From an uncultured Chitinophagaceae bacterium (GTDB taxonomy: Bacteria > Bacteroidota > Bacteroidia > Chitinophagales > Chitinophagaceae), in assembly GCA_937919945.1 (NCBI GenBank), contig CALESY010000036.1:21828-85827 (forward strand): DNA of 64,000 nucleotides. Direction: 5' to 3'. The notes under the pieces were generated by a model. It did not search any database. It worked only from the letters and a program-made list of their open reading frames with translations, and had not been told where the DNA came from. Shown piece by piece: positions 15,969 through 24,381 of this stretch. The stretch's first letter is position 1. The number at the start of each line of letters is the position of its first letter. Position numbers and translations under genes: made by a program.

Positions 15969-16262
15969 TCAACTCCATACAAACTTTATAAGCAGCATAA
16001 ATACTGCATAAAGCATGGTGGCAATAAAGATGCCTCTTGCTGTCAGGTCAAGACGTTTGTTAGTATAGAATATGAACGGAATGACATTGATAAGTATACC
16101 AAGGCTAATGACTTTAGCAGCTTGTGATGGCTGGTGCCGTAAGTTTTTCAGAAACTGATTAAAGTCTACACCCTGAAACAATATTAAGTACACAATGAAC
16201 ATACCCAACAAAGGCAGTATTGCACCTATTACAAAACCTAATAATGGAACATTGCGTTTCAT
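15969..16262 (-). CDS. Small three-helix membrane protein upstream of lpxB
   Basis: A 97-residue protein that I do not recognise as a named family. Three hydrophobic helices are visible: LLGFVIGAILPLLGMFIVYL, VISLGILINVIPFIFY and IFIATMLYAVFMLLIKFVW, separated by short polar stretches with net positive charge. It is expected in the inner membrane. Its stop lies one base before the lpxB start, and small integral membrane proteins are often found next to lpxB in Bacteroidota, so a link to lipid A synthesis is possible but unproven. Confidence 0.8.
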   Translation of the reverse strand: MKRNVPLLGFVIGAILPLLGMFIVYLILFQGVDFNQFLKNLRHQPSQAAKVISLGILINVIPFIFYTNKRLDLTARGIFIATMLYAVFMLLIKFVWS

Positions 16263-16305
16263 AAGCCTGAAAATATTATGCTAATATACAAGTGAAAAAT
16301 TCATT

Positions 16306-16338
16306 TTTGTACATACAGTCGTTAAAGATGTACATTTG
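16306..16338 (+). promoter_or_regulatory. Promoter of comA
   Basis: TTTG at 16306-16309, 21 bp, TACATTTG at 16331-16338, 26 nt before the comA ATG. Confidence 0.65.
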
Positions 16339-16364
16339 TTGTTGATTAGACAAAACCAATACAC

Positions 16365-17138
16365 ATGAATTTCCATTTGAAAAACCTGCCTGAACGCACC
16401 CAAAAGCCACGCCAGTACGGACTAACAATGGTGATGGACAAGGGGATGGGGCTGGACGAGGTTAAGAATTTCTTATCTGTTGCCGCACCATATGTAGATA
16501 TTGTAAAATTCGGATTCGGGACGGCATTTGTTACTAATAATCTACGTGAGAAAATAGATATATATCAGTCATATGGCATTCCCGTTTACTTTGGCGGCAC
16601 ATTGTTTGAAGCCTTTCTGATACGCGGACAGTTTGACGACTACCTGAATGTAATAAAGGAATACGGGCTGCAACACGTAGAAGTGTCTGACGGTTCTATC
16701 ACCATACCGCATACCGAAAAATGCGGCTATATAGAAAAACTGGCTAAGCATGTTACTGTATTATCTGAAGTAGGCTCTAAAGACGCGGCGCACATCATAC
16801 CGCCCTACAAGTGGATAGAGCTGATGCGTGCAGAACTCGAAGCAGGCTCTACCTATGTAATAGCCGAAGCGCGCGAAGCGGGTAATGTAGGTATCTATCG
16901 TGGTAGTGGTGAGGTGCGCGAAGGCTTGGTGCAAGAGATACTGACACAAATACCTTACGAGAAAATTATTTGGGAAGCACCGCAAAAAGCACAGCAGGTG
17001 TACTTTCAGGAGCTGTTGGGCGCAAACGTAAACCTCGGCAATATTGCCCCCAACGAGGTAATACCGTTGGAAGCTATGCGAGTGGGTTTGCGTGGCGACA
17101 CTTTCCATCTGTATCTGGGCAACGAAGCGAATAGCTAA
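16365..17138 (+). CDS. comA: Phosphosulfolactate synthase
   Basis: Condenses sulfite with phosphoenolpyruvate to (2R)-phospho-3-sulfolactate. The 257-residue TIM barrel shows the family motifs: GLTMVMDKGMG (19-29), YVDIVKFGFGTAF, YFGGTLFEAFL, VEVSDGSITI, LSEVGSKD, EAREAGNVGIYRGSGEVR. In methanogens this starts coenzyme M synthesis and in Bacillus it gives spore sulfolactate. Bacteroidota do not make coenzyme M; many make sulfonolipids from cysteate, so a sulfonate precursor role is plausible but inferred. It has its own promoter and terminator and stands just before aroE. No comB or comC homologue is in the window. Confidence 0.93.
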   Translation: MNFHLKNLPERTQKPRQYGLTMVMDKGMGLDEVKNFLSVAAPYVDIVKFGFGTAFVTNNLREKIDIYQSYGIPVYFGGTLFEAFLIRGQFDDYLNVIKEYGLQHVEVSDGSITIPHTEKCGYIEKLAKHVTVLSEVGSKDAAHIIPPYKWIELMRAELEAGSTYVIAEAREAGNVGIYRGSGEVREGLVQEILTQIPYEKIIWEAPQKAQQVYFQELLGANVNLGNIAPNEVIPLEAMRVGLRGDTFHLYLGNEANS

Positions 17139-17147
17139 TAATACTTT

Positions 17148-17169
17148 GAGGCGTACACTTGTGCGCCTC
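17148..17169 (+). terminator. Intrinsic terminator after comA
   Basis: Stem GAGGCG(TACA) / (TGTG)CGCCTC followed by TTTTT. Its position rules out the longer aroE reading-frame start at 17159. Confidence 0.75.
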
Positions 17170-17197
17170 TTTTTATATCATCAGGTATCTTTACTGC

Positions 17198-17929
17198 ATG
17201 GCAGCATTATACGGCCTTATAGGCTATCCGCTTAGTCATTCGTTTTCGCCAGCATACTTTAATAAGAAGTTTGCTACTGAAGGCATTGATGCGCATTATG
17301 AACCCTATCCATTATCCAACATCAATGAACTGCCTGCACTGTTGAATGACAACCCTACACTACAAGGGTTGAATATAACCATACCATACAAGCAACAAGT
17401 AATACCATATTTGGATGCTGTAGACGATGCAGCTAAAGTAATAGGTGCAGTTAACTGTATTAAGATAACAAATGGTAAGCTGATAGGTTATAATACAGAC
17501 TGGGTAGGCTTTACAGCGAGCTTGCGTCCATTGCTGCAAGCGCACCATACCCATGCATTGATATTGGGTAGTGGTGGTGGTGCTAAGGCTGTAGTATATG
17601 CATTGCAACAAATGGGTATTGCTCACAATGTTGTATCGAGGACAGGAGGGCAGTATCAATACAGTCAATTAACAGCAGACATCATTACGCAACATACCAT
17701 CATCATCAATACCACACCGCTTGGTATGTACCCGCATATTGATGATTCTCCTGATATTCCTTACCAATACATTGGTTCATCCCATCTGTTATATGACCTC
17801 ATCTACAACCCTGAAGAAACACGCTTTCTGCAACATGGAAGAGATGCAGGTGCGTTAACAAAGAATGGCTACGAAATGTTGCTACTACAAGCTGAGGCTG
17901 CATGGGCAATATGGGATACTAGCCAATAG
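17198..17929 (+). CDS. aroE: Shikimate dehydrogenase
   Basis: NADP-dependent reduction of 3-dehydroshikimate to shikimate in the chorismate pathway. The N-terminal substrate site YGLIGYPLSHSFSPAYFN, NITIPYK with the catalytic Lys, the GAVNCI motif, YNTDWVGF with the conserved Asp, and the glycine-rich LGSGGGAKAV are all present in 243 residues. ATG at 17198 was chosen because the longer frame reads through the comA terminator and adds residues foreign to the family. Its 3' end overlaps the convergent methyltransferase gene by 11 bases. It works with the DAHP synthase-chorismate mutase encoded 0.8 kb away. Confidence 0.95.
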   Translation: MAALYGLIGYPLSHSFSPAYFNKKFATEGIDAHYEPYPLSNINELPALLNDNPTLQGLNITIPYKQQVIPYLDAVDDAAKVIGAVNCIKITNGKLIGYNTDWVGFTASLRPLLQAHHTHALILGSGGGAKAVVYALQQMGIAHNVVSRTGGQYQYSQLTADIITQHTIIINTTPLGMYPHIDDSPDIPYQYIGSSHLLYDLIYNPEETRFLQHGRDAGALTKNGYEMLLLQAEAAWAIWDTSQ

Positions 17930-18707
17930 TATAGTACACACAAGTAGTAAGGAAATTACGGACAAAAGGTATAGCACTGATGATGCCGAATTGTTTGCGA
18001 GGCTGCCAACCGAATTTGTATTTGTAAATGGGGTTAATCAGGAAATGTGTTTTGTTCTTAAACTGCATACCGCTATTACGAACTATGTGTTCAAAACGCT
18101 CGATGGTAATGCGCGTATCGTATATCTCCATCAACTCTCTGATGACACCTTCATTTTCGCCTATCATCTTTAAGATGCCTTTGTAGATAGGCTTTGGCAG
18201 TATATGATACCAAGGCATCATGCCCAGCTTGTGGTCGCATATCTGTTGATGGCCGCCGAAAGGCATATACCAAGGCGGGAAACCAAAGAATATCTGCCCC
18301 TCATGTTTCAGAAAGTTTTTCAGGTAGGGTATAAATTTCTCTTGTTCAGGTATATGTTCTATCGCATCTTTCAGAATGATCACATCAAAGAAACCTTTGA
18401 AGCGTTGCAGAAAATCATCATCATATACATTCTTATACAGAAACTCAATCTTACCTGCTGCTACCTCTTTAGCATAAAAGCCATTGGCGAGGTCTATACG
18501 TATAGGGTTCAAATCAACACCCACACAAAAAGCACCTTTGTCCATAAACGGCACTAATACACCACCCTCACCACAGCCTATCTCCAACACATTCACACCC
18601 TTGCCTATGGCTTTGGTTTGCTCTATAAAAGGCAATACATAACTGCGAGAGTTATCAACTTGTTGTTCGTAGCGTACTTTTTCGTCTTTATGTTGCTTGA
18701 GCGCCAA
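17919..18707 (-). CDS. Class I SAM-dependent methyltransferase
   Basis: A 262-residue methyltransferase. Motif I VLEIGCGEGG is near residue 39, the acidic residue follows in FCVGVDLNPIR, and the post-motif DVIILKDAIEHIP is typical of the Methyltransf_11/23 group. The C-terminal third is basic and aromatic (PIYKYKFGWQPRKQFG). The frame starts with TTG at 18707, directly after an in-frame stop, with no usable ATG before motif I. Substrate unknown; relatives often lie in glycan or lipid loci. It has no same-strand partner here, lying 33 nt downstream of the DAHP synthase gene, with which it could be cotranscribed. Confidence 0.85.
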   Translation of the reverse strand: MALKQHKDEKVRYEQQVDNSRSYVLPFIEQTKAIGKGVNVLEIGCGEGGVLVPFMDKGAFCVGVDLNPIRIDLANGFYAKEVAAGKIEFLYKNVYDDDFLQRFKGFFDVIILKDAIEHIPEQEKFIPYLKNFLKHEGQIFFGFPPWYMPFGGHQQICDHKLGMMPWYHILPKPIYKGILKMIGENEGVIRELMEIYDTRITIERFEHIVRNSGMQFKNKTHFLINPIYKYKFGWQPRKQFGIISAIPFVRNFLTTCVYYTIG

Positions 18708-18739
18708 TGTTTAGTATCTTTTTTTTGAAAGGCGTAAAA

Positions 18740-19819
18740 TTAACCTTTTACTTCATTCAGCAAAGCCTGTAGTATTTCCAACTGTTTCTTAATGCTTTCG
18801 TCGTGTATCTTTTCATACAGTGATACGATAAACTCCTGCGATAGATTGTGTTTAGCAGCTCTTGCACCACGTGTTGCAACAATCTCGCGCCAACGCTCTG
18901 GTTGATAAGCTGTCATGTTGCAGGCTTTCTTTACTTCACCCATGCGCTCGCTAAGCTCCATGCGGCGGGCTATCAGGTCTATGATTTCAGCATCAAGGCT
19001 ATCCATCTGCTGGCGTAGTTGTTCTAATGTAAGCCCTTTGTTGATGTCTGAAGTATGTTGTTGGCGGATGACGAGTTGTTCCAGTATTTCTTTCAGTCTG
19101 GCAGGTGTTACTTGTTGTGCGGCATCGCTCCATGCCTGTGGCGGATTGGGATGGGTTTCTATCATTAGCCCCTCAAAACCCATGTCCATTGCTTTTTGGG
19201 CAATGTCTGCTACTAATTCACGATTGCCTGTTATATGGCTCGGGTCGCAGAAGATGGGTAGGTCCGGATTGCGACGTTTCAATTCAATAGGTATCGGCCA
19301 GTTGGGTTGATTGCGATATACCGATGCAGCCTGATAGGTAGAGAAGCCCCTGTGTATGGCAGCTACATCAGTTATCCCTGCCTGCATAATACGCTCTATA
19401 GCTCCTTGCCATAAATCAACATCAGGGTTTACGGGGTTCTTTACCATTACAGGTATATTGACACCTTTCAGTGCATCAGCCAATCGCTGCACCTGAAACG
19501 GGTTGACGGTAGTGCGTGCGCCAATCCACAATACGTCTATACCATGCGCCAATGCCTGCTCTATATGCAATGGCTCGGCAACTTCAACAGTCACGGCCAT
19601 ATTGTGTATAGTCTTTACTTCATGTAACCATTCTAATGCCTGTAGGCCATTGCCCTCAAAACTACCTGGGCGTGTTCGAGGCTTCCACACACCAGCACGA
19701 TATAGTTGTACAGGTAGCTGTTTGATGCCGGCTGCTACTTCCAATACCTGCTCTCTTGTTTCTGCACTACACGGACCTGCGATAATAAACGGTTGTGCCC
19801 CGTTTTTGAAAAAAGACAT
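18740..19819 (-). CDS. Bifunctional DAHP synthase / chorismate mutase (type II)
   Basis: A 359-residue fusion. Residues 1-260 form a class I beta DAHP synthase (KDO8P-synthase-like barrel): FIIAGPCSAETREQVLE, AGVWKPRTRPGSFEG, WIGARTTVNPFQVQ, MVKNPVNPD, FCDPSHITGNR, MIETHPNPPQAWSDAAQQ. Residues 265-355 are an AroQ chorismate mutase: LEQLRQQMDSLDAEIIDLIARR, MELSERMGEVKK. It catalyses the first step of the shikimate route and the branch to prephenate; in related fusions prephenate inhibits the synthase through the mutase domain. A TAACTTTG box ends 4 nt before the ATG, so the mRNA may be leaderless. Confidence 0.95.
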   Translation of the reverse strand: MSFFKNGAQPFIIAGPCSAETREQVLEVAAGIKQLPVQLYRAGVWKPRTRPGSFEGNGLQALEWLHEVKTIHNMAVTVEVAEPLHIEQALAHGIDVLWIGARTTVNPFQVQRLADALKGVNIPVMVKNPVNPDVDLWQGAIERIMQAGITDVAAIHRGFSTYQAASVYRNQPNWPIPIELKRRNPDLPIFCDPSHITGNRELVADIAQKAMDMGFEGLMIETHPNPPQAWSDAAQQVTPARLKEILEQLVIRQQHTSDINKGLTLEQLRQQMDSLDAEIIDLIARRMELSERMGEVKKACNMTAYQPERWREIVATRGARAAKHNLSQEFIVSLYEKIHDESIKKQLEILQALLNEVKG

Positions 19820-19823
19820 AGTG

Positions 19824-19831
19824 CAAAGTTA
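19824..19831 (-). promoter_or_regulatory. -7 box of the DAHP synthase gene, 4 nt before ATG
   Basis: TAACTTTG on the minus strand, then CACT and ATG. The string TTTGCACTATG is shared with mqnD. No clear -33 element. It suggests a leaderless transcript. Confidence 0.5.
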
Positions 19832-19845
19832 AGGTCAAACCTCTT

Positions 19846-19893
19846 AACCCCCTAAAAGGGAATATTATTATAGAAATGGCTCCTTTAGGGGTT
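19846..19893. repeat. REP-like imperfect inverted repeat
   Basis: AACCCCCTAAAAGGG on one side and CTCCTTTAGGGGTTT on the other form an imperfect inverted repeat in the gap between divergent DAHP synthase and truB. Pyrimidine/purine-rich CCCCTAAAGGGG elements of this kind recur between Bacteroidota genes. The truB -7 box lies just beyond its right arm. Confidence 0.5.
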
Positions 19894-19901
19894 TGGGATA
19901 T

Positions 19902-19909
19902 TATCTTTG
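19902..19909 (+). promoter_or_regulatory. -7 box of truB, 5 nt before ATG
   Basis: TATCTTTG followed by CGCCC and the ATG at 19915; transcription would begin at or next to the start codon. Confidence 0.5.
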
Positions 19910-19914
19910 CGCCC

Positions 19915-20619
19915 ATGTTAGCCTTGCCTGCAAAAGAAGAGCTGAAAGAAGGTGCTGTTTTGTTGATTGACAAACCATATAAATGGACATCTTTCGATGC
20001 GGTGAATATGGTGAAACGCCTTGTTAAGGTGAAGATAGGCCATGCAGGTACATTAGACCCACTGGCTACGGGGCTGCTCATATGCTGCACGGGCAAGTAC
20101 ACCAAGAAGATAAGCGAGTATCAACGCTTGCCTAAGGAGTATACGGGTATTATCCACTTAGGTGCCAGTACCCCTACTTATGACTTAGAGAGCAAACCAG
20201 AGAACCCCCAAGCTTATGAACACATAACTGATGCTGCTATACACGAAGCTGTAAAACAGTTTACCGGCGATATACTGCAAGTGCCGCCTATACATTCCGC
20301 CATCAAGAAAGAGGGAGAGCGTGCTTACGACCTCGCCCGTGCCGGTAAAGAAATCAAACTGGAGCCGAGGCCTGTTACAATTACCGCTTTTGAGATAACA
20401 TCTATTACTCTGCCCGAAGTACATTTTCGAGTAGCCTGCAGTACGGGTACATATATACGCTCGTTGGCTAACGACTTTGGTACAGCCCTCGGTTGCGGTG
20501 GCTACCTGCAGGCACTACGCCGCACTAAGATTGGTGAGTTTGACGTTACGGATGCGCTTACCCCTGACCAATGGAAGCTGCATTGGGGATTTAGTGAGAA
20601 GCCACCCAATAGGCATTAG
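19915..20619 (+). CDS. truB: tRNA pseudouridine(55) synthase
   Basis: Makes pseudouridine 55 in the T-loop of most tRNAs. The 234 residues include the N-terminal LLIDKPYKWTSFDAVN, the catalytic motif KIGHAGTLDPLATGLL with the essential Asp, the YTGIIHLGASTPTYDLES segment and VACSTGTYIRSLANDFG. The ATG at 19915 was chosen; an upstream in-frame ATG at 19876 lies inside the REP-like repeat and would add 13 foreign residues. It is monocistronic and divergent from the DAHP synthase gene. The C-terminus is short, without a PUA domain, as usual in Bacteroidota. Confidence 0.95.
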   Translation: MLALPAKEELKEGAVLLIDKPYKWTSFDAVNMVKRLVKVKIGHAGTLDPLATGLLICCTGKYTKKISEYQRLPKEYTGIIHLGASTPTYDLESKPENPQAYEHITDAAIHEAVKQFTGDILQVPPIHSAIKKEGERAYDLARAGKEIKLEPRPVTITAFEITSITLPEVHFRVACSTGTYIRSLANDFGTALGCGGYLQALRRTKIGEFDVTDALTPDQWKLHWGFSEKPPNRH

Positions 20620-20708
20620 GATTTAGGCATTTGAAATTAGCATTTACTTTATGTGTTGATAGTTCTTGATAGTGATTGTGTTGTTTTCATTTTTCTTGTT
20701 GTTAAAGG

Positions 20709-20782
20709 GTTGATAATCAACAATCGTTTTGTTGCAGATTGTTGCTTTTTGTTGCCGTTTTTCTGTTTTTTCATTTTGTTGC
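20709..20782. repeat. Palindrome plus four TTGTTGC repeats in a convergent gap
   Basis: GTTGAT-A-ATCAAC (20709-20721) is a perfect operator-like palindrome. TTGTTGC then occurs at 20729, 20739, 20749 and 20776, the first three exactly 10 bp apart. The 221-nt gap lies between the 3' ends of truB and the GNAT gene, where no promoter would be expected. It holds no ORF and no clear terminator. Confidence 0.5.
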
Positions 20783-20840
20783 ACAGGGAGAATAATAGTA
20801 TAATTTATATGGATTTATTATAGCAAATATACGACAAAAA

Positions 20841-21281
20841 TTATAAAATATAATCACAGTTTATCTCTACTTCGTCTATTTCAGCACCGTATTTTTTATA
20901 GAAGGCAATGGCATTGCTGTTCCATTTTGAGGTTTGCCAGCGCACTTTGAAGCAACTATTATCTTTGGCTTTTTGAACGATGGCATCGAGGAGTTTTTTA
21001 CCAACGCCCAGCTTGCGGAAGGTTTGGGTAACGTAGAGATCGTCTATATACAATGCCTTACCGCTCCATGAATAATAGGTAAAGAAATGAGATGCAAAGC
21101 CGATTATGCGATTGTCGATTGCTACTGCCACAAGGCACTGAAATAAATCTTTGTCGCATTTCAGTTGTTCAGCAGTAGTATAAACTTTATCTGCACTGCC
21201 GTGAAACGTAGCGAATTCAATTAGCAAGGTGTAAATAGCATCTATGTCTTGTTCTGTAGCTGTCCGAATATGAATGTCCAT
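20841..21281 (-). CDS. GNAT family N-acetyltransferase (SSAT-like)
   Basis: A 146-residue acetyltransferase. The GNAT fold is clear: N-terminal IRTATEQDIDAIYTLL, the strand YIDDLYVTQTFRKLGVGKKLL carrying the acetyl-CoA loop (R/Q-x-x-G-x-G/A form), and the final AIAFYKKYGAEIDEV. Length and the DDLYV motif resemble spermidine/spermine or thialysine acetyltransferases (SSAT2 type), so a small amine is a likely acceptor. It stands alone between dxs on the same strand and the odd convergent gap after truB. The substrate is not certain. Confidence 0.88.
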   Translation of the reverse strand: MDIHIRTATEQDIDAIYTLLIEFATFHGSADKVYTTAEQLKCDKDLFQCLVAVAIDNRIIGFASHFFTYYSWSGKALYIDDLYVTQTFRKLGVGKKLLDAIVQKAKDNSCFKVRWQTSKWNSNAIAFYKKYGAEIDEVEINCDYIL

Positions 21282-21296
21282 TTTAGTAGAATTAGA

Positions 21297-21320
21297 AAAG
21301 CCACTCGTTAAAGTGGCTTT
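21297..21320 (-). terminator. Intrinsic terminator after dxs
   Basis: Perfect 9-bp stem AAAGCCACT / AGTGGCTTT with a 6-nt loop, 27 nt past the dxs stop and before the GNAT gene on the same strand. Confidence 0.75.
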
Positions 21321-21346
21321 AGTTTATCTCGTAATATTATTTGTAT

Positions 21347-23263
21347 TTATACCAAAGCCACATTATTCACCATCTCCTTCACTGCATCTGTAATGCCTTT
21401 GGCATCGTAGCCACATTCGCGGTGTAGTTCTTCGGGTTTTCCGTGTTCTACCAGGCGGTCGGGTATGCCCAGCATTTTTACTTCGGGTGTGTAGTTGTGT
21501 TCTGCCATAAACTCCAATACTGCACTGCCAAAGCCACCTATTATGGTGCCATCTTCTACGGTTATTATTTTGCTGTATTTGCCGGCTATGTGGTGTAGTA
21601 ATTTCTCATCAAGCGGCTTAGCAAAGCGCATATCGTAGTGTGCAGGGTTCAGCCCTTCTGTTTGCAAATCGCTACATGCTTTTACAGCAAAGTTGCCCGG
21701 GTGGCCTATGGTCAGTATCGCTACGTCTTCACCCTCTTTTATTACTCGCCCTGTGCCTATTTCTATTTTCTCCATTGGTGTACGCCATTCGGGCATTACA
21801 CCCTGCCCACGTGGGTAGCGGATTACGAAAGGCATTTGGTTTTCTTCGAGTTGTGCGGTGTACATCAGGTTGCGCAGCTCTGCCTCATTCATCGGCGCGC
21901 TTACTACCATGTGCGGTATGCAACGCATATATGGTATGTCGTAGCAGCCGTGGTGCGTAGGCCCATCGTCGCCCACCAAGCCAGCACGGTCCAAACAGAA
22001 GATAACGGGTAGCTTTTGTATAGCCACATCGTGTATCACCATATCGTACGCGCGCTGCATAAAGGAACTGTAGATATTACAGAACACTTTCATGCCCCTT
22101 GTAGCAAGCCCGGCACTCAGCGTTACGGCGTGTTGCTCGGCAATGCCTACGTCTATGGCACGGTCGGGCATAGCTTCCATCATGTATTTGAGCGAGCAGC
22201 CAGACGGCATAGCAGGTGTTATACCCATTATAGCGGGGTTTTGCTCTGCCAGTTCTATAATAGTATGGCCGAACACATCCTGATATTTAGGTGGTTCTAC
22301 AACCGTAGATATTTTCTTATTGATTTTGCCAGTTACTTTATCAAATGTACCCGGGGCATGCCACAGCGTTTGATCTTGCTCGGCAAGGTCGTAACCTTTG
22401 CCCTTCACGGTTTTGATATGCAGCAACTTAGGGCCCGGAATGTCTTTCAGATGATCGAGCGTTTCAACGAGTTTCAATACATTATGCCCGTCAACAGGGC
22501 CGAAGTAACGAAGGTTCAGTGCCTCGAACAGATTGCTCGATTTGGAGACCATGCCCTTAAGGCTGGCTTCTATTTTAGAACCAAGCTTCTGGAAGTCGGC
22601 AGCGGGCAGTTTGCCCAACAGCTTCCACACATCATCGCGAAACTTATTGTAGGTATGGGATGTAGTAATATCGGTCAGGTATTCTTTCAATGCCCCAACA
22701 TTGGGGTCAATAGACATATTATTGTCGTTCAGAATTATCAGCACATTGCTGTTGCTAACACCCGCATGGTTCATTGCCTCGAAGGGCAAACCTGCCGTCA
22801 TAGCACCATCGCCTATTATGGCTACGTGCTGGCGATGTGTTTCACCCTTCAGTTTGGATGCAATGGCCATACCCAATGCGGCAGATATAGAGGTAGAGGA
22901 GTGCCCCACACCAAAAGTGTCATATTCGCTCTCGCTGCGTTTAGGGAAGCCACTCAAACCACCGTATTTGCGGTTGGTATGAAACACTTTGCGGCGGCCC
23001 GTAAGTATTTTATGCCCGTAGGCCTGATGCCCTACGTCCCATACGAGCTGGTCGTCGGGGGTATTCATGACATAATGCAACGCGACGGTTAGTTCCACCA
23101 CGCCGAGGCTGGCGCCAAAGTGGCCGCCATGTATGCTAACACAATCTATAATGAATTGCCTCAGTTCGTTACATACCTGCTGCAAATCCGTTTTGTTCAG
23201 TTTCCTCAAATCTGCAGGGTATTCAATCCTGCCGAGCAATGGGCCTGCTGCTATTTCTTCCAT
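21347..23263 (-). CDS. dxs: 1-deoxy-D-xylulose-5-phosphate synthase
   Basis: Thiamine-diphosphate enzyme that joins pyruvate and glyceraldehyde 3-phosphate, the entry step of the MEP pathway. The 638 residues show the family order: GGHFGASLGVVELTVALHY, HQAYGHKILTGR, GHSSTSISAALGMA, the ThDP motif GDGAMTAGLPFEA...NDNNMSI, the pyrimidine domain with VGIAEQHAVTLSAG and RAGLVGDDGPTHHG, and the transketolase C-domain. A TATTTTTG box on the minus strand at 23299-23292 may be its promoter. It is monocistronic and works upstream of IspE, encoded at 6.4 kb. Confidence 0.97.
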   Translation of the reverse strand: MEEIAAGPLLGRIEYPADLRKLNKTDLQQVCNELRQFIIDCVSIHGGHFGASLGVVELTVALHYVMNTPDDQLVWDVGHQAYGHKILTGRRKVFHTNRKYGGLSGFPKRSESEYDTFGVGHSSTSISAALGMAIASKLKGETHRQHVAIIGDGAMTAGLPFEAMNHAGVSNSNVLIILNDNNMSIDPNVGALKEYLTDITTSHTYNKFRDDVWKLLGKLPAADFQKLGSKIEASLKGMVSKSSNLFEALNLRYFGPVDGHNVLKLVETLDHLKDIPGPKLLHIKTVKGKGYDLAEQDQTLWHAPGTFDKVTGKINKKISTVVEPPKYQDVFGHTIIELAEQNPAIMGITPAMPSGCSLKYMMEAMPDRAIDVGIAEQHAVTLSAGLATRGMKVFCNIYSSFMQRAYDMVIHDVAIQKLPVIFCLDRAGLVGDDGPTHHGCYDIPYMRCIPHMVVSAPMNEAELRNLMYTAQLEENQMPFVIRYPRGQGVMPEWRTPMEKIEIGTGRVIKEGEDVAILTIGHPGNFAVKACSDLQTEGLNPAHYDMRFAKPLDEKLLHHIAGKYSKIITVEDGTIIGGFGSAVLEFMAEHNYTPEVKMLGIPDRLVEHGKPEELHRECGYDAKGITDAVKEMVNNVALV

Positions 23264-23401
23264 CTACCGAAAACGTGTGGGATTAATCGTTCAAAAATAG
23301 GTAAAAATCCGCTATGCGATACTGTTTATAACGTTAAAAGCAAAGTAATGTTTAATGTTTTGTGATATGTTTTAAAAGTATTGTAACAGACAGAAGCAAT
23401 T

Positions 23402-23427
23402 ATTGCGCCAAAGCTGTGTTACCTTTG
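23402..23427 (+). promoter_or_regulatory. Promoter of the CPBP-cdsA unit
   Basis: TTG near 23402-23404 and TACCTTTG at 23420-23427, 16 nt before the ATG at 23444. The -7 box is strong; spacing to the TTG is short. Confidence 0.5.
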
Positions 23428-23443
23428 CCCTAATTTTTTATTA

Positions 23444-24379
23444 ATGTTCAAGCGTTATTGGCGGGAATATCCGTGGTTTTTACAAGTTACGCTCTTCGGG
23501 CTGATGGCGTTTACGATGGTATCGTTTGCAGGATTCGTACTTTATACGCTGATGCCGATAGCAACAGGATACGGCATTGATAAGATATTGGGGATAGATG
23601 AAAACAGCAGCGCTAAGCTGAAGTCAGCTTTTTTGTGGACACAGGCTTTATCGTCTGTGTTTACCTTTCTGATACCCCCTGTTTTATTTGCCTACCTCAC
23701 TACGCCTAGGGTAAAAGAATATTTAGGCTTAAAAGTACCTGCACAGCCATTGCATTTATTATTAGGTGTGTTGGTGATGTTGGGTAGTATGCCTGTATTT
23801 ATTGAAATAGCTGCTTCGCTGAAAGATATAGTACCCGGCACTGGCGAGGAAAAAGTAGAAAAAGTAACCAAGGCATTATTGGATATTAAAACATCGGGGC
23901 AACTGGTACAGGTATTGCTGGTGATGGCATTGATACCCGCCATAGGGGAAGAATTGTTTTTCAGAGGTGTGCTGTTGCGGTTTGCCCATCAGCGGATGGG
24001 AAGGATAGTGTTGCCTATCATTATTACTTCTGTATTGTTTAGCATCGTGCATAACAGTATATATAATTTTCTTTCTATAGCAATGGCGGGCAGTTTACTG
24101 TGCCTGATATATTATTGGAGTGGCTCGTTGTTGACTAGCATCGTTACGCATTTTGTATATAACGGTGCACAGATATATCTGTCATACGCTTCGCGCAACA
24201 GTGAAGCTATGCAACAGATAGCAGATGCAAAACACTTACCCGTAAGTTATGTAATTGGTGGATTGGTGGTATTTACTGTATCACTCTACGCATTATGGAA
24301 AACAAGAAAACCTTTATCGCCGTACTGGTCAGCTAATTTCTCGAAAGAAGAATTGGCACAACAACAAACGGACGTATAG
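23444..24379 (+). CDS. CPBP family intramembrane metalloprotease
   Basis: A 311-residue polytopic inner-membrane protein of the CAAX protease/bacteriocin-processing (Abi) group. The motifs are complete: EELFFRGVLLRF near residue 167 (the Glu pair and Arg), the first His in SIVHNSIYNF, and the second in SIVTHFVYNG, with about seven or eight hydrophobic helices. These glutamic/metal proteases cleave within the membrane; natural substrates in Bacteroidota are unknown. It lies two bases upstream of cdsA, so the two are cotranscribed and the protease may be involved in membrane homeostasis. Confidence 0.92.
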   Translation: MFKRYWREYPWFLQVTLFGLMAFTMVSFAGFVLYTLMPIATGYGIDKILGIDENSSAKLKSAFLWTQALSSVFTFLIPPVLFAYLTTPRVKEYLGLKVPAQPLHLLLGVLVMLGSMPVFIEIAASLKDIVPGTGEEKVEKVTKALLDIKTSGQLVQVLLVMALIPAIGEELFFRGVLLRFAHQRMGRIVLPIIITSVLFSIVHNSIYNFLSIAMAGSLLCLIYYWSGSLLTSIVTHFVYNGAQIYLSYASRNSEAMQQIADAKHLPVSYVIGGLVVFTVSLYALWKTRKPLSPYWSANFSKEELAQQQTDV

Positions 24380-24381
24380 CT

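Noticed and set aside
22016..23092. 358-codon open frame on the plus strand
   Set aside because: It lies wholly antisense to dxs, has no domain and odd composition (rich in His, Tyr, Cys); it is a shadow of dxs codon use.
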